From contig NZ_LMIE01000031.1 of NCBI RefSeq assembly GCF_001428625.1, forward strand, positions 17,326-81,325: DNA of 64,000 bases, given 5' to 3'. Origin of the DNA: Hydrogenophaga sp. Root209. GTDB lineage: Bacteria; Pseudomonadota; Gammaproteobacteria; Burkholderiales; Burkholderiaceae_C. Numbering within the stretch: the first letter of the stretch is position 1; every line of letters begins with the position of its first letter. Positions 44,786 through 55,944 of the stretch are shown here, one piece after another. A program made the translations under genes and the position numbers. The notes beneath the pieces are model-generated. The model saw nothing but the letters and a program-made list of their open reading frames with translations, was not told the DNA's origin and searched no databases.

Positions 44786-46171
44786 TCAGCGCCCCACCAT
44801 CTGCTCGGGCCGCACCCACTGGTCGAACTGCTCGGCCGAGACGAAGCCCAACGCCAACGCCGCCTCGCGCAGGCTGGTGCCCTCCTTGTGTGCCTTCTTC
44901 GCGATCTGCGCCGCCTTGTCGTAACCGATGCGCGGGTTGAGCGCGGTCACCAGCATCAGGGACCGGTCCACCAGTTCGGCGATGCGCGCGCGGTTGGGCT
45001 CGATGCCCACCGCGCAGTGGTCGTTGAAGCTCCTCATGCCGTCGGCCAGCAGGCGAACGCTCTGCAGGAAGTTGTGCGCCACCATCGGCCGGAACACGTT
45101 GAGCTCGAAGTTGCCCGAGGCACCACCGATGTTGATGGCCACGTCGTTGCCCATCACCTGGGCGCACAGCATGGTCACCGCCTCGCTCTGCGTGGGGTTG
45201 ACCTTGCCGGGCATGATGGACGAGCCCGGCTCGTTCTCGGGGATGCTCAACTCGCCGATGCCGCTGCGCGGCCCGCTGGCGAGCCAGCGCACGTCGTTGG
45301 CGATCTTGTTCATGCTCGCGGCCAAGGTCTTGAGCGCACCGTGCGCATGCACCAGGGCATCGACGCTGGCCATGTTCTCGAACTTGTTGGGTGCGCTCAC
45401 CAGGGGCATACCGGTGAGCCGTGCCAGCTCGGCCGCCACCGCTTCGGCGTAGCCCTTGGGTGCGTTCAGCCCCGTGCCCACGGCCGTGCCGCCCAGGGCC
45501 AGTTCACACAGGTGCGGCAGCGCATCGCGCACATGCCGCTCGCAGTGCGCCAGTTGCGCGGCGTAGCCCGAAAACTCCTGCCCGAGGGTCAGCGGCGTGG
45601 CGTCCTGCAAGTGGGTGCGGCCAATTTTCACGATGTCATGGAACTCGGCGGCTTTCTGCGCCAGCGTGGCTCGCAGCGCGTCCAGCGATGGCAGAAGCCG
45701 GTTGGTGATCGCGTCCACCGCCGCCACATGCATGGCCGTGGGAAACACATCGTTGCTCGACTGGCTGCGGTTCACGTCGTCGTTGGGGTGCACCAGCCGA
45801 GCTTCGCCGCGCGGTCCCCCCAGCAACTCGCTGGCGCGGTTGGCCAGCACCTCGTTGAGGTTCATGTTGGTCTGCGTGCCCGAACCGGTCTGCCACACCA
45901 CCAGCGGAAATTCGGCCTCGTGCTGCCCGGCAATCACCTCGTCGGCCGCCGCCACAATGGCTCCGGTTTTCTTCTCGTCCTGCAGGCCGAGTGCGTGGTT
46001 CACCTCGGCTGATGCACGCTTGACCTGCGCCAGCGCCCGGATGAGTTCACGCGGCTGACGCTCACCCGAAATGTCGAAATTCTGCAGCGAGCGCTGGGTC
46101 TGCGCGCCCCAGAGCCTCTCAGTGGGCACGGCAACCTCGCCCATGGTGTCGCGCTCGATCCGGGTCTTCAT
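44786..46171 (-). CDS. fumC: Fumarate hydratase, class II
   Basis: 461 residues of the fumarase/aspartase superfamily. [14 protein letters not shown], the active-site loop [15 protein letters not shown] and [16 protein letters not shown] are complete. It is the oxygen-stable, iron-free enzyme converting fumarate to malate. The ATG at 46171 has GGAGAG upstream; the frame stays open for another 1.6 kb through the antisense of fumA but that is a shadow. It is head to head with the class I fumarase gene, 126 bases apart. Confidence 0.95.
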   Translation of the reverse strand: MKTRIERDTMGEVAVPTERLWGAQTQRSLQNFDISGERQPRELIRALAQVKRASAEVNHALGLQDEKKTGAIVAAADEVIAGQHEAEFPLVVWQTGSGTQTNMNLNEVLANRASELLGGPRGEARLVHPNDDVNRSQSSNDVFPTAMHVAAVDAITNRLLPSLDALRATLAQKAAEFHDIVKIGRTHLQDATPLTLGQEFSGYAAQLAHCERHVRDALPHLCELALGGTAVGTGLNAPKGYAEAVAAELARLTGMPLVSAPNKFENMASVDALVHAHGALKTLAASMNKIANDVRWLASGPRSGIGELSIPENEPGSSIMPGKVNPTQSEAVTMLCAQVMGNDVAINIGGASGNFELNVFRPMVAHNFLQSVRLLADGMRSFNDHCAVGIEPNRARIAELVDRSLMLVTALNPRIGYDKAAQIAKKAHKEGTSLREAALALGFVSAEQFDQWVRPEQMVGR

Positions 46172-46297
46172 GGCACTCTCCTGTGTCAGCCGGCGTTGGG
46201 ACGACCTGTCAAAATACCGGTTGGCCCACCGTAGCAGACTATGCGCCGCCCCGGCCCCTGCGGCAACGGCCCACCCGACCACAACCTCCCCACCGCC

Positions 46298-47851
46298 ATG
46301 ACCACGAGCATCCGCCAGAACGACCTGATCGAATCCGTCGCCGCCGCCCTGCAGTACATCAGCTACTACCACCCGGCCGACTACATCGCCCACCTCGCCC
46401 GCGCCTACGAGCGCGAGCAGAGCGCCGCCGCCAAGGACGCCATCGCGCAGATCCTGACCAACAGCAAGATGAGCGCCATCGGCCACCGCCCGATCTGCCA
46501 GGACACCGGCATCGTCAACGTGTTCCTGAAGGTGGGCATGAATGTGAAGCTCGACGGCTTCACCGGCAGCCTCGAAGACGCCATCAACGAAGGCGTGCGC
46601 CAGGGCTACAACCACCCCGACAACCAGCTGCGCGCCTCGGTCGTGGCCGACCCGCAGTTCGCGCGCAAGAACACCAAGGACAACACCCCCGCCGTGATCT
46701 TCACCGAGCTCGTGCCCGGCGACACGGTGGAAGTGACCGTGGCGGCCAAGGGCGGCGGCAGCGAGAACAAGAGCAAGATGATCATGCTCAACCCGGGCGA
46801 CTCGGTGGTTGACTGGGTGATGAAGACCGTGCCCACGATGGGCGCGGGCTGGTGCCCGCCGGGCATGCTGGGCATCGGCATCGGCGGCACCGCAGAAAAG
46901 GCGGTGCTGATGGCGAAGGAAAGCCTGATGGACGACATCGACATGTACGAGCTGCAGGCCAAGGCCTCCAAGGGCGAGAAGCTCAGCCAGGTCGAAGAAC
47001 TGCGACTGGAACTGTTTGACAAGGTCAACGCGCTGGGCATCGGCGCGCAGGGCCTGGGTGGTCTCACCACCGTGCTCGACATCAAGATCAAGATGTACCC
47101 CACGCACGCGGCCAGCAAGCCCGTGGCCATGATCCCCAACTGCGCCGCCACGCGCCACGCGCACTTCGTGCTCGACGGCAGCGGCCCGGTCTACCTGGAG
47201 GCGCCCAGCCTGGACTTGTGGCCCAACGTGAACTGGGTGCCCGACACGCAGAAGAGCCAGCGTGTGGACCTGAACCAACTCACCAAGGCCGAGGTGGCCA
47301 GTTGGAAGCCAGGCCAGACCCTGCTGCTCAACGGCAAGATGCTCACCGGCCGCGACGCCGCGCACAAACGCATCCAGGACATGCTCGCCAAGGGGCAGAA
47401 GCTGCCGGTGGACTTCACCAACCGCGTCATTTACTACGTGGGTCCGGTCGACCCGGTGCGCGATGAAGCCGTCGGCCCCGCCGGCCCCACCACCGCCACG
47501 CGCATGGACGGCTTCACCGACATGATGCTGGAACAAACCGGTCTTATCGCCATGATCGGCAAGGCCGAGCGCGGCCCGGTCGCCATCGAATCCATCAAAC
47601 AACACAAGAGTGCCTACCTCATGGCCGTGGGCGGCGCGGCCTACCTCGTGTCCAAGGCCATCAAACACGCCAAAGTGGTGGGCTTCGAAGACCTCGGCAT
47701 GGAAGCCATCTACGAATTCGACGTGGTCGACATGCCGGTGACGGTGGCGGTGGATTCGGGCGGTACCAGCGCGCACATCACCGGCCCAGCCGAGTGGCAG
47801 AAGCGCATCGCCACCGGCGAGTTCAAGGGCATCAGCGTCGCTGCTGCTTGA
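46298..47851 (+). CDS. Fumarate hydratase, class I (iron-sulfur)
   Basis: 517 residues, near the usual 505-550. Probable cluster cysteines lie in [10 protein letters not shown], in GAGWCPPG and in IPNCAATRH. The C-terminal beta domain ([20 protein letters not shown]) is present. It catalyses fumarate to malate with an oxygen-sensitive 4Fe-4S cluster. The ATG at 46298 is the family start; an in-frame ATG at 46241 gives a non-conserved Pro-rich lead. murI starts within its stop codon. Confidence 0.94.
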   Translation: MTTSIRQNDLIESVAAALQYISYYHPADYIAHLARAYEREQSAAAKDAIAQILTNSKMSAIGHRPICQDTGIVNVFLKVGMNVKLDGFTGSLEDAINEGVRQGYNHPDNQLRASVVADPQFARKNTKDNTPAVIFTELVPGDTVEVTVAAKGGGSENKSKMIMLNPGDSVVDWVMKTVPTMGAGWCPPGMLGIGIGGTAEKAVLMAKESLMDDIDMYELQAKASKGEKLSQVEELRLELFDKVNALGIGAQGLGGLTTVLDIKIKMYPTHAASKPVAMIPNCAATRHAHFVLDGSGPVYLEAPSLDLWPNVNWVPDTQKSQRVDLNQLTKAEVASWKPGQTLLLNGKMLTGRDAAHKRIQDMLAKGQKLPVDFTNRVIYYVGPVDPVRDEAVGPAGPTTATRMDGFTDMMLEQTGLIAMIGKAERGPVAIESIKQHKSAYLMAVGGAAYLVSKAIKHAKVVGFEDLGMEAIYEFDVVDMPVTVAVDSGGTSAHITGPAEWQKRIATGEFKGISVAAA

Positions 47852-48648
47852 AAACCGTCGGGGTGTTCGACAGCGGGGTCGGCGGCCTGAGCGTGCTGCG
47901 CGCCCTGCTGGCCGAGCTGCCCGGCGTGCGATTCATCTACGTGGCCGACAGTGCCTACGCCCCCTATGGCGAGCGCACGGTCAGCGAGATCACTGACCGA
48001 TCGGAACGCATCACCGCCTGGCTGCGCGGAACCCACCACATTGACGCGTTGGTGGTGGCCTGCAACACCGCCACCGCTCTCGCCATTGACAGCCTGCGCG
48101 CCACCCACCCCGACCTTCCCATCGTGGGCGTGGAGCCTGCGCTCAAGCCCGCTGCGCTCATGAGCCACACGCGCCACGTTGGCGTGCTGGCCACACGGGG
48201 AACACTCGACAGCCAGCGATTCGCGCGCCTGCGCACGCAGCTGGAAAGCGCCGCTTTGAGCCCGGTCCATTTCATCTGCCAGCCCTGCGATGGCCTGGCC
48301 GACGCGATCGAGCGTCACGATCTGCGGACCCAACAGTCCCTGTGCGAACGCTACGTGGCCGCGCTGCGCGAACACGCTCCCGGGGACATGGACACCGTGG
48401 TGCTGGGCTGCACACACTACCCCTTCGCCGCAGATGTTCTGACCCAACTCCTGGGGCCCGCCGTGACCTTGGTCGACACGGGCATCGCCGTCGCACGTCG
48501 CACACGCGACGTGTTGGGCATGTCCATCGGGGTCGTGACCCCTGCGACGCCGCCTGTGCTGTTGTCCACCGGCGATCCCGCAAAGCTGTCGCAGGGGGCC
48601 AGCCGCTGGCTCGACCTGCAGACCCGCGCCGAGCAGCTACTGGTCTGA
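47848..48648 (+). CDS. murI: Glutamate racemase
   Basis: 266 residues. Both catalytic cysteines are present: Cys72 in VVACNTATA and Cys188 in VLGCTHYPF, with the N-terminal [10 protein letters not shown] motif. It makes D-glutamate for peptidoglycan. The best start is a TTG at 47848 overlapping the fumarase TGA (TTGA), because the conserved N terminus KTVGVFDSG begins there and no ATG fits. Translation is probably coupled to the fumarase gene. It overlaps the convergent MFS gene by 12 bases. Confidence 0.92.
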   Translation: MKTVGVFDSGVGGLSVLRALLAELPGVRFIYVADSAYAPYGERTVSEITDRSERITAWLRGTHHIDALVVACNTATALAIDSLRATHPDLPIVGVEPALKPAALMSHTRHVGVLATRGTLDSQRFARLRTQLESAALSPVHFICQPCDGLADAIERHDLRTQQSLCERYVAALREHAPGDMDTVVLGCTHYPFAADVLTQLLGPAVTLVDTGIAVARRTRDVLGMSIGVVTPATPPVLLSTGDPAKLSQGASRWLDLQTRAEQLLV

Positions 48649-49953
48649 CGTGCTGATCGCTTGAAGCGCGGCCTCCCGACCCCGCTTCATGTTGACCGGA
48701 ATCAGCAACAGCAACCCGATCACGAACAGCACGGCGGTGGACCCGATGGCCAGCCGCTGGTTGCCCCCCGTCATCCAGGTGATGGCGCCATAGCTCAGCG
48801 GCCCGATGATGCTGGCCACGCGGGTGGCAAAGGTCCACAGGCCGAAGAATTCCGCGAGCTGCGCCGACGGCGCCAGCATACCGGCCATCGCGCGGCCCGA
48901 CGACTGGCTGGAGCCCATGCACACCCCCGCAATGGCAGCGGCGTACCAGAAGCCGCCCTTGGTGGTGGTGATGGCCGCGATGATGCAGGTGGCGACCCAA
49001 CCCACCAGCGTGATGCCCAGCGCCAGCTTGTGGCCCAGGCGGTCCTGCCAGTAACCGAAGGCGAACGCACCCACCATCGCAGCGATGTTGAGCACGAAGA
49101 TCAACACCATGGTTTCCTGTTGCACGAAGCCGATCACCTGCTCGGCGTAAATGGCCGCCAGCGTGATCGCCACCGCCACACCACCCTGGTAAGCGGTGAC
49201 GCAGGCGAGCAGCCACATGAAGTCCTGGTAGCGCCGCGCCTGCTGAAACGTACTGCGCAACTGACGGTACGACTGCCTCCAGGCAGACCCTGTGCTCAAG
49301 CCGGTTGGAGGTCTTGCGCGCTCGCGCAGCAAAACCAGGGTGAACAACGACGCAACCGCGAACACGGCAGCCGTGATCAACATGGTCACCGGCACGAACT
49401 CGGCAGCCTTCTGCCCTTGCGCCTGCGCCCACAACACATAGGCCAGGCTCAGGCCCAGGGCCAGCATGCCACCGCAGTAACCGAGGCTCCAACCCCATCC
49501 ACTCACACGCCCCATCGCCGACGGCCTGGCCAGTTCCGGAAGGAATGCCGCCACGAGGGACTCGCCCCAGGCAAAGAACACGTTGGACACCACGATGAGC
49601 AGCATGGCCAACGCGACCGCCCCGGGCCCCACCAGGGCCAGCGCGGCCGTGGCGAGCACACAGCCCGCGGTCGTCAACATCAAGAGCCTCTTCTTTGCCG
49701 CGTGCTGATCGGCCCAGGCGCCCATCGCCGGAACGGTCAGCATCACGATCAGGTGCGACACGCTCAAGGCAGCGGTCCATGCGAATGCGGCCCACTCGGC
49801 ACCATCTGCCACAGCGCCCACGAAATAGGCGGCAAACACCGCGGTCAACACCACCGTGGTGTAGCCCGAGTTGGCGAAGTCGAACATCGCCCAGCCGAAC
49901 ACCTCGCGCTTGCGCACGCCGGGGTTCAGGGCATCGGTGGAAAAGAAAGACAT
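48637..49953 (-). CDS. MFS transporter, UMF1/BtlA-like
   Basis: 438 residues with 12 predicted helices. The N terminus (VFGWAMFDFANSGYTTVVLT) is the hallmark of the UMF1/Atg22-like MFS group. The substrate is unknown; related yeast proteins export amino acids from the vacuole. Inner-membrane protein. Its 3' end overlaps murI by 12 bases tail to tail. Confidence 0.85.
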   Translation of the reverse strand: MSFFSTDALNPGVRKREVFGWAMFDFANSGYTTVVLTAVFAAYFVGAVADGAEWAAFAWTAALSVSHLIVMLTVPAMGAWADQHAAKKRLLMLTTAGCVLATAALALVGPGAVALAMLLIVVSNVFFAWGESLVAAFLPELARPSAMGRVSGWGWSLGYCGGMLALGLSLAYVLWAQAQGQKAAEFVPVTMLITAAVFAVASLFTLVLLRERARPPTGLSTGSAWRQSYRQLRSTFQQARRYQDFMWLLACVTAYQGGVAVAITLAAIYAEQVIGFVQQETMVLIFVLNIAAMVGAFAFGYWQDRLGHKLALGITLVGWVATCIIAAITTTKGGFWYAAAIAGVCMGSSQSSGRAMAGMLAPSAQLAEFFGLWTFATRVASIIGPLSYGAITWMTGGNQRLAIGSTAVLFVIGLLLLIPVNMKRGREAALQAISTSDQ

Positions 49954-50036
49954 GGGGCTCCGGGCGGCGGGCTGGGGCCCGCCATGCCGCGCAGTCTAGG
50001 GCCTGAGGATGTCAGGCCGACGCATCCCGTCGCGGA

Positions 50037-50660
50037 TCAGTGCAGGTGGCGCGGCTTGCGCGGGCCACCATGGCCCGAAGGACCACCGTAGCCGCGCGGG
50101 GGCTTGCCCAGTTGCATGGAACTCACCAGGGCATCAAAGCGCTGGGTGAAGAGCTTGTCGATGGCGCCCACCACGTCGCCCAGTTCGGCGGCATCGAAAT
50201 GGCGCTCCATGACGTGGAGCACATCCTGCACCAGCAAATCGCGTTGCACCTGCATGATGGCGGCCGGCGTGGGCCCGACAAAGCACATCAGGAAGTCATC
50301 GCGCGCTTCTTCCTCGGAGGATTCGTCCTCTTCGTCGAACTCGGCATCGTAGAACGACACCTCCAGCGGCGCACCGGTGGCCGCGATGTCGTTGAGGCCC
50401 ATGCAGGCCTCTTCGATCACCTGGCGAAAGTCCTCGTCGCCGGGCACGGTCCAGCAGATTTGCAGTACATGGGCTTCGGCATCAAAGCGGATGCCTGGCT
50501 CGTCTTCGTAGCTGCTCTCCGCCGCAGCGGCCAGCGACTTGGCACCGGCATATACCCACACGGGTTTGAGGGCGTCCTGGATCTGCGCATAGACCACGTC
50601 CTCGCGCAGAGGCACGTCGCCATGCACGTGGATTTCGAAGGGCGCGTTGTATCGGGTCAT
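50037..50660 (-). CDS. Conserved hypothetical protein (possibly DUF6806)
   Basis: 207 residues, cytoplasmic. It begins MTRYNAPFEIHVHGDVPLRE, has an acidic cluster near 109-121 (EFDEEDESSEEEARDD) and a Gly/Pro/His-rich C terminus (GYGGPSGHGGPRKPRHLH). I associate it with a Burkholderiales-restricted family (DUF6806), with moderate certainty. No function can be assigned. It is flanked by the tRNA cluster upstream and the MFS gene downstream. Confidence 0.7.
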   Translation of the reverse strand: MTRYNAPFEIHVHGDVPLREDVVYAQIQDALKPVWVYAGAKSLAAAAESSYEDEPGIRFDAEAHVLQICWTVPGDEDFRQVIEEACMGLNDIAATGAPLEVSFYDAEFDEEDESSEEEARDDFLMCFVGPTPAAIMQVQRDLLVQDVLHVMERHFDAAELGDVVGAIDKLFTQRFDALVSSMQLGKPPRGYGGPSGHGGPRKPRHLH

Positions 50661-50701
50661 GAAAACTCACTGTACCGGCGAAACCGGAAAAAACCTAGTC
50701 C

Positions 50702-50794
50702 TGGTGCCTCGAACCGGGGTCGAACCGGTACGCTCCCTTTCGGGATGGCGGCGGATTTTAAATCCGCTGTGTCTACCAATTTCACCATCGAGGC
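50702..50794 (-). tRNA. tRNA-Leu (UAA)
   Basis: Cloverleaf on the minus strand: acceptor GCCTCGA pairs with TCGAGGC, anticodon loop TTTAAAA (anticodon TAA), long variable arm, T-arm GGTTCGACCCC. Discriminator A and an encoded CCA (50704-50702) are present. Last of three clustered tRNAs. Confidence 0.95.
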
Positions 50795-50867
50795 CGAGTG
50801 TGGATTGTCGCAGGTGGAGACACCTTGGAAGCGAGCGAGCCGAATGAACCAGACGGCTGAAATGAAA

Positions 50868-50899
50868 CAACCCCGGCAACGATCAAGTTGGCGGGGTTG
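50868..50899 (-). terminator. Hairpin between tRNA-Cys and tRNA-Leu
   Basis: CAACCCC (50868-50874) pairs with GGGGTTG (50893-50899), with an inner CAAC/GTTG extension. On the minus strand GTTGTTTCATTT follows. It resembles a leaky terminator or processing site inside the tRNA cluster. Confidence 0.45.
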
Positions 50900-50908
50900 C
50901 GGATGATC

Positions 50909-50982
50909 TGGAGGCGCGATCCGGAGTCGAACCGGACTAACCGGATTTGCAATCCGGGGCATAACCGCTTTGCTATCGCGCC
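50909..50982 (-). tRNA. tRNA-Cys (GCA)
   Basis: Minus-strand cloverleaf with acceptor GGCGCGA/TCGCGCC, anticodon loop TTGCAAA (GCA), T-arm GGTTCGACTCC, discriminator T and encoded CCA (50911-50909). Confidence 0.95.
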
Positions 50983-51021
50983 ATCAGGGTCGGTACCAAA
51001 GCACCGATCTGAAAAGGCTAC

Positions 51022-51049
51022 AAAAAAGGGAAGCAGAGCTTCCCTTTTT
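51022..51049 (-). terminator. Terminator behind tRNA-Gly
   Basis: A perfect 11-bp stem (51023-51033 with 51039-51049, five-base loop) with A-runs and T-runs on both sides, so it can work in either direction. It lies between tRNA-Gly and tRNA-Cys and probably reduces or processes readthrough. Confidence 0.75.
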
Positions 51050-51054
51050 GAATC

Positions 51055-51130
<76 letters not shown>

Positions 51131-51180
51131 ATTTTTCAGCACTTTCTTCATGCTGTTCCGCTTGTCTGCCGGAAACCGAA

Positions 51181-51210
51181 ATTCTAACCCAAAAATCGGG
51201 CCTCTTTCAA
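51181..51210 (-). promoter_or_regulatory. Sigma-70 promoter of the tRNA cluster
   Basis: On the minus strand TTGAAA (51210-51205), an 18-base spacer, then TAGAAT (51186-51181), ending about 50 bases before tRNA-Gly. It lies in the 99 bases between the lon stop codon and the tRNA. No clear lon terminator is visible. Confidence 0.65.
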
Positions 51211-51229
51211 GCCCCCTCAAATTTTTTGA

Positions 51230-53662
51230 TCAATGTTTCACCGCGTCCTGCCCGGGCGTAGGCGTGCGCGTGGAAGCCGCAGCGATCTGCGCCGCCACCT
51301 CTTCGTCCGTCAGCGGCACTGGCTGACGTTCGAGTGCAATGGCCAACACTTTGTCGATCCATTTCACCGGCACGATCTCCAGACCCAGCTTGACGTTGTC
51401 CGGGATATCGGCCAGGTCCTTGACGTTCTCTTCAGGAATGATCACCGTCTTGATGCCGCCGCGCAGGGCAGCCAGCAGCTTCTCTTTCAAACCGCCAATG
51501 GCCGTGACTTCGCCGCGCAAGGTGATCTCACCGGTCATCGCCACATCGGCTCGCACCGGGATGCCGGTGATCGACGACACGAGAGCTGTGGTCATGGCAG
51601 CACCTGCGCTCGGTCCGTCTTTGGGCGTCGCGCCATCGGGCACGTGAATGTGAATATCGCGCTTGTCGAATTGCTCATCCTTGATGCCCAGCATGCGGGC
51701 ACGGCTGCGCACCACGGTCCGGGCCGCTTCCACGGACTCCTTCATCACGTCGCCCAGTGAACCGGTGCGGGTGATGATGCCCTTGCCCGGCATGATCGCG
51801 ACCTCGATGGTGAGCAGATCGCCGCCCACTTCAGTCCACGCCAGACCGACCACCTGGCCCACCTGGTTCTGTGCCTCGGCGCGGCCATAGCTGTACTTGC
51901 GCACACCCAGGAAGTCGTTGAGGTTCTCCGCATCCACCACCACGGTGGGCGTGTACTTCTTGAGCAGCAGCCCCTTGACCACCTTGCGGCAGATCTTGGA
52001 GAGCTCGCGTTCCAGCGAACGAACACCTGCCTCGCGGGTGTAGTAACGAACGATGTCGCGCACCGCCTCTTCCTTCACCTCAAGTTCGCCCTCTTTCAGG
52101 CCGTTGTTCTTGAGCTGCTTGGGCAGCAGGTAGCGCATCGCGATGTTGGTCTTTTCCTCTTCGGTGTAGCCCGAGAGGCGGATCACTTCCATGCGGTCCA
52201 GCAGGGCCGGCGGAATGTTCATCGAGTTCGAGGTTGCCACGAACATCACGTCGGACAGATCAAAATCGACCTCGACGTAGTGGTCGCCGAAGGTGTGGTT
52301 CTGCTCAGGATCCAGCACCTCGAGCAGCGCGCTCGACGGGTCACCGCGGAAGTCGGTGCCCAGCTTGTCGATCTCGTCGAGCAGGAACAGCGGGTTGCGC
52401 GTGCCGACCTTGGTCAGGCTCTGCAATACCTTGCCCGGCATGGCGCCGATGTAGGTGCGGCGGTGTCCTCGGATCTCGGCCTCGTCACGCATGCCGCCCA
52501 GCGCCATGCGAACGTACTTGCGCCCGGTGGCCTTGGCCACCGACTGCCCCAGCGAGGTCTTGCCCACGCCGGGCGGGCCCACCAGGCACAGAATGGGCGC
52601 CTTGACCTTTTCCACGCGCTGTTGCACAGCAAGATACTCAAGGATGCGGTCCTTGACCTTCTCCAGCCCGTAGTGATCTTCGTTGAGCACCGCCTCGGCG
52701 TGCGCCAGGTCGTGCTTGATCTTGGTCTTCTTGCTCCAGGGAAGCGCCACCAGAGCGTCGATGTAATTGCGCACCACCGTGGCCTCAGCCGACATGGGCG
52801 ACATCAGCTTGAGCTTCTTGAACTCGGCATCGGCCTTCTTGCGTGCCTCGGCGGGCATCTTGGCGGCCTTGATCTTCTTCTCGATCTCCTCGATGTCGGC
52901 GCCCTCTTCGCCTTCGCCGAGTTCCTTCTGGATAGCCTTGACCTGTTCGTTGAGATAGAAGTCGCGCTGGTTCTTCTCCATCTGGCGCTTCACGCGGCCA
53001 CGGATCTTCTTGTCGACGTTGAGGATGTCGACCTCGCGTTCGAGCTGCTCGAACAGGTTTTCCAGTCGCTTGTTGACCGGATCGAGGTCGAGCACGACCT
53101 GCTTGGATTCGAGCTTGAGCGGCAGGTGCGCGGCGATGGTGTCGGCCAGACGACCTGGATCATCGATGCTGGAAATCGAGGTCAGGATTTCCGACGGAAT
53201 CTTCTTGTTGAGTTTGACGTACTGGTCAAACTGCTGCATCACCGCGCGGCGCAGGGCTTCCAGTTCGTTGGACTGCGTGTCGGCACGCTCGACCACCGGA
53301 TCGACCGGGCTCACGCTGGCAATGAAATGGCTCTCGCCATCGCGAATGGCCAACACCTTGGCACGCTGCACACCTTCAACCAGCACCTTCACGGTGCCGT
53401 CGGGCAACTTGAGCATCTGCAGGATGGTGGCCACACAGCCCATTTCGAACATGTCGTCGGTCGACGGCTCATCTTTGGCCGCCGCTTTTTGCGCCACCAG
53501 CATGATGCGGCGCTCGGACTCCATGGCCGATTCGAGCGCCTTGATGCTCTTGGGACGACCCACGAACAGAGGGATCACCATGTGCGGGAACACCACCACG
53601 TCGCGCAGCGGCAGCAACGGCAGGTCAACCGGGGAACTGGGGAGAGGGGTTTGTCCGGACAT
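51230..53662 (-). CDS. lon: ATP-dependent protease Lon
   Basis: 810 residues. The N-terminal LON substrate domain spans about 10-205, a coiled region follows, the AAA+ core has Walker [12 protein letters not shown], and the protease domain has catalytic Ser685 in DGPSAGAAM and its Lys partner about 43 residues on. It degrades misfolded and regulatory proteins in the cytoplasm. It stands 102 bases behind clpX on the same strand, in the standard tig-clpP-clpX-lon order. Confidence 0.97.
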   Translation of the reverse strand: MSGQTPLPSSPVDLPLLPLRDVVVFPHMVIPLFVGRPKSIKALESAMESERRIMLVAQKAAAKDEPSTDDMFEMGCVATILQMLKLPDGTVKVLVEGVQRAKVLAIRDGESHFIASVSPVDPVVERADTQSNELEALRRAVMQQFDQYVKLNKKIPSEILTSISSIDDPGRLADTIAAHLPLKLESKQVVLDLDPVNKRLENLFEQLEREVDILNVDKKIRGRVKRQMEKNQRDFYLNEQVKAIQKELGEGEEGADIEEIEKKIKAAKMPAEARKKADAEFKKLKLMSPMSAEATVVRNYIDALVALPWSKKTKIKHDLAHAEAVLNEDHYGLEKVKDRILEYLAVQQRVEKVKAPILCLVGPPGVGKTSLGQSVAKATGRKYVRMALGGMRDEAEIRGHRRTYIGAMPGKVLQSLTKVGTRNPLFLLDEIDKLGTDFRGDPSSALLEVLDPEQNHTFGDHYVEVDFDLSDVMFVATSNSMNIPPALLDRMEVIRLSGYTEEEKTNIAMRYLLPKQLKNNGLKEGELEVKEEAVRDIVRYYTREAGVRSLERELSKICRKVVKGLLLKKYTPTVVVDAENLNDFLGVRKYSYGRAEAQNQVGQVVGLAWTEVGGDLLTIEVAIMPGKGIITRTGSLGDVMKESVEAARTVVRSRARMLGIKDEQFDKRDIHIHVPDGATPKDGPSAGAAMTTALVSSITGIPVRADVAMTGEITLRGEVTAIGGLKEKLLAALRGGIKTVIIPEENVKDLADIPDNVKLGLEIVPVKWIDKVLAIALERQPVPLTDEEVAAQIAAASTRTPTPGQDAVKH

Positions 53663-53764
53663 TTCAACCTCGACTAAAACAGGTAACTGGGGTTGGTGCG
53701 GGCGATATCAACCGGACGCATCGCTAAGGGGCGCTTCCTGAAACGCCCGACATCGCAGGCCCAT

Positions 53765-55030
53765 TCAGGCCTGCTTGGCCGCCTCGCGGTACACCAGCAA
53801 AGGCGGCTTGTTTTCGTCGATGGTGGACTCGTCCACCACCACCTTCTCGACATTGTTCATGCTCGGCAGTTCGAACATCGTGTCGATCAACGCGTTCTCG
53901 AGGATCGATCGCAGGCCGCGAGCGCCCGTCTTGCGGGCCAACGCTTTGCGGGCGATCGCCTTGAGCGCCGCGGGACGCACTTCCAGTTCGGCGCCTTCCA
54001 TGGCCAGCAAGCGCGAGAACTGTTTCACCACCGCGTTCTTGGGCTCGGTGAGGATTTCGACCAGCGCGTCCTCGCTGAGTTCCGACAAGGCGGCGATCAC
54101 GGGCACACGGCCCACCAGCTCGGGAATCAGGCCGAACTTGATCAGGTCTTCGGGTTCAATTTCCTTGAAAGCTTCGGTCAGGCTGCGTTGCTTCTTGCTT
54201 TTCACCGTGGCGCCGAAGCCGATGCCCGAGGCCTCGGTGCGGTTCTCGATGATTTTCTCCAGGCCGGCAAACGCGCCGCCGCAGATGAACAGGATGTTGG
54301 TCGTGTCGACCTGCAGGAAATCCTGGTTGGGGTGCTTGCGCCCGCCTTGGGGCGGCACCGAGGCCATGGTGCCCTCAATGAGCTTGAGCAAGGCCTGCTG
54401 CACGCCCTCGCCGGAGACGTCGCGGGTGATGGACGGGTTGTCGGACTTGCGGGTGATCTTGTCGATCTCGTCGATGTAGACGATGCCCTGCTGCGCGCGC
54501 TCGACGTCGTAGTTGCAGCTCTGGAGCAGCTTGGCCACGATGTTTTCCACGTCTTCACCCACGTAGCCGGCTTCGGTCAGCGTGGTGGCGTCAGCCATGA
54601 CGAACGGCACATTGAGCATGCGCGCCATGGTCTGGGCCAGCAGCGTCTTGCCCGAACCCGTGGGCCCGATCAGCAGGATGTTGCTCTTGGCCAGTTCCAC
54701 ATCGTCCTTGCGGGCCGTCTGTTTGTGGCGCAAACGCTTGTAGTGGTTGTAGACCGCCACGGCCAGAGCGCGCTTGGCACCCTGCTGGCCAATCACGTAG
54801 TTGTCGAGGTTGGATTTCAGGTCCGAGGGCGTGGGCACCTCTTCGCCCGACGCCTTCACCGACTCAAGGCCGGGCAACTCGTCACGGATGATGTCGTTGC
54901 ACAGGTCGATGCATTCGTCGCAGATGAACACCGAGGGGCCGGCGATGAGCTTCTTGACCTCGTGCTGGCTCTTACCGCAGAAGGAGCAGTAGAGCGCTTT
55001 TTCGCTGGAGGCGGCTTTTTTGTCGGCCAT
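53765..55030 (-). CDS. clpX: ClpX, ATPase subunit of the Clp protease
   Basis: 421 residues. The N-terminal zinc-binding domain has four cysteines ([13 protein letters not shown], then [10 protein letters not shown]). Walker A is GPTGSGKT near 120, and the IGF-type loop for ClpP binding is [10 protein letters not shown]. It unfolds substrates and feeds them to ClpP. It follows clpP by 115 bases. Confidence 0.97.
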   Translation of the reverse strand: MADKKAASSEKALYCSFCGKSQHEVKKLIAGPSVFICDECIDLCNDIIRDELPGLESVKASGEEVPTPSDLKSNLDNYVIGQQGAKRALAVAVYNHYKRLRHKQTARKDDVELAKSNILLIGPTGSGKTLLAQTMARMLNVPFVMADATTLTEAGYVGEDVENIVAKLLQSCNYDVERAQQGIVYIDEIDKITRKSDNPSITRDVSGEGVQQALLKLIEGTMASVPPQGGRKHPNQDFLQVDTTNILFICGGAFAGLEKIIENRTEASGIGFGATVKSKKQRSLTEAFKEIEPEDLIKFGLIPELVGRVPVIAALSELSEDALVEILTEPKNAVVKQFSRLLAMEGAELEVRPAALKAIARKALARKTGARGLRSILENALIDTMFELPSMNNVEKVVVDESTIDENKPPLLVYREAAKQA

Positions 55031-55145
55031 AGGGGAAGGTCAGGTGGAACAGTAAGAACAATGATAGATCAAGCCTTCCGGGCGCCAAACCCGGGAAAAG
55101 CGCCTTTATTGGCACTGTCTCCCGCTTTTCGCCGCGCGGTCGGAA

Positions 55146-55763
55146 TCAGTTCGCGCTCGGGCGTTTGTCGATCACTTTGTCGATCAAGCCGTACTCGGCC
55201 GATTCAGCGGCGGACATGTAGTAGTCGCGCTCGGTATCGCGTGCAATGCGCTCCAGAGGCTGGCCGGTGCGTTCGGCCAGGATCTTGTTGAGTTGCTCGC
55301 GGGTCTTCAGGATCTCGCGGGCCTGGATCTCGATCTCGGTCGCCTGACCACGGCTGCCACCTGACGGCTGGTGGATCATGATCTTGGAGTTGGGCAGCGA
55401 GAACCGCTTGCCCTTGGCGCCCGCCGCCAGAAGGAAGGCACCCATGCTGGCCGCGAAACCGCAACACAGCGTGGACACATCGGGCTTGATGAAGTTCATG
55501 GTGTCGAAGATCGCCATACCGGCGCTCACCGATCCACCAGGAGAGTTGATGTAGAACGAAATGTCCTTGTCGGGGTTTTCGCTTTCGAGAAACAACAACT
55601 GTGCCACCACGAGGTTGGCCGAATGGTCGTTGACCTCGCCCACCAGGAAGATCACGCGCTCTTTGAGCAGGCGCGAATAGATGTCGTAGGCACGCTCGCC
55701 GCGACCCGAGGTTTCGATCACCATGGGCACCATGCCCAAGCCTTGAATGTCCATTGCGCTCAT
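55146..55763 (-). CDS. clpP: ClpP, proteolytic subunit of the Clp protease
   Basis: 205 residues. The catalytic triad is Ser106 (GFAASMGAF), His131 (MIHQPSGG) and Asp180 (TERDYYM). The start at 55763 has GGAG six bases upstream; in-frame ATGs further up are less likely. A short N-terminal propeptide is expected. It forms the 14-mer chamber served by ClpX. Confidence 0.96.
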   Translation of the reverse strand: MSAMDIQGLGMVPMVIETSGRGERAYDIYSRLLKERVIFLVGEVNDHSANLVVAQLLFLESENPDKDISFYINSPGGSVSAGMAIFDTMNFIKPDVSTLCCGFAASMGAFLLAAGAKGKRFSLPNSKIMIHQPSGGSRGQATEIEIQAREILKTREQLNKILAERTGQPLERIARDTERDYYMSAAESAEYGLIDKVIDKRPSAN

Positions 55764-55893
55764 GCGTTTCTCCATGTGTTGTTGCATTGCCGTGTCACTA
55801 CTGTAACCAACCCACTGTGGCCGTATGCACACAAGGGCGATCGCCTTTGAGGCGCCAAAAGGACAGTGGGTCGCACGTGGGGCTCAAATCGGC

Positions 55894-55920
55894 AAAAAAA
55901 AGGGCGGATCGCTCCGCCCT
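55894..55920 (-). terminator. Terminator behind tig
   Basis: On the minus strand an 8-bp GC-rich stem (AGGGCGGA with TCCGCCCT, four-base loop) is followed by a run of eight T (complement of 55894-55901). A strong intrinsic terminator 24 bases behind the tig stop codon, so clpP is probably transcribed separately. Confidence 0.88.
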
Positions 55921-55944
55921 GTGCGATCAGGCCCGGCAAGCCGA

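Noticed and set aside
44786-47776. A 996-codon minus-strand frame joining fumC to the antisense of the class I fumarase
   Set aside because: Only the fumC part is homologous; the upstream part mirrors the fumarase codons and the ATG at 46171 has a proper ribosome site.
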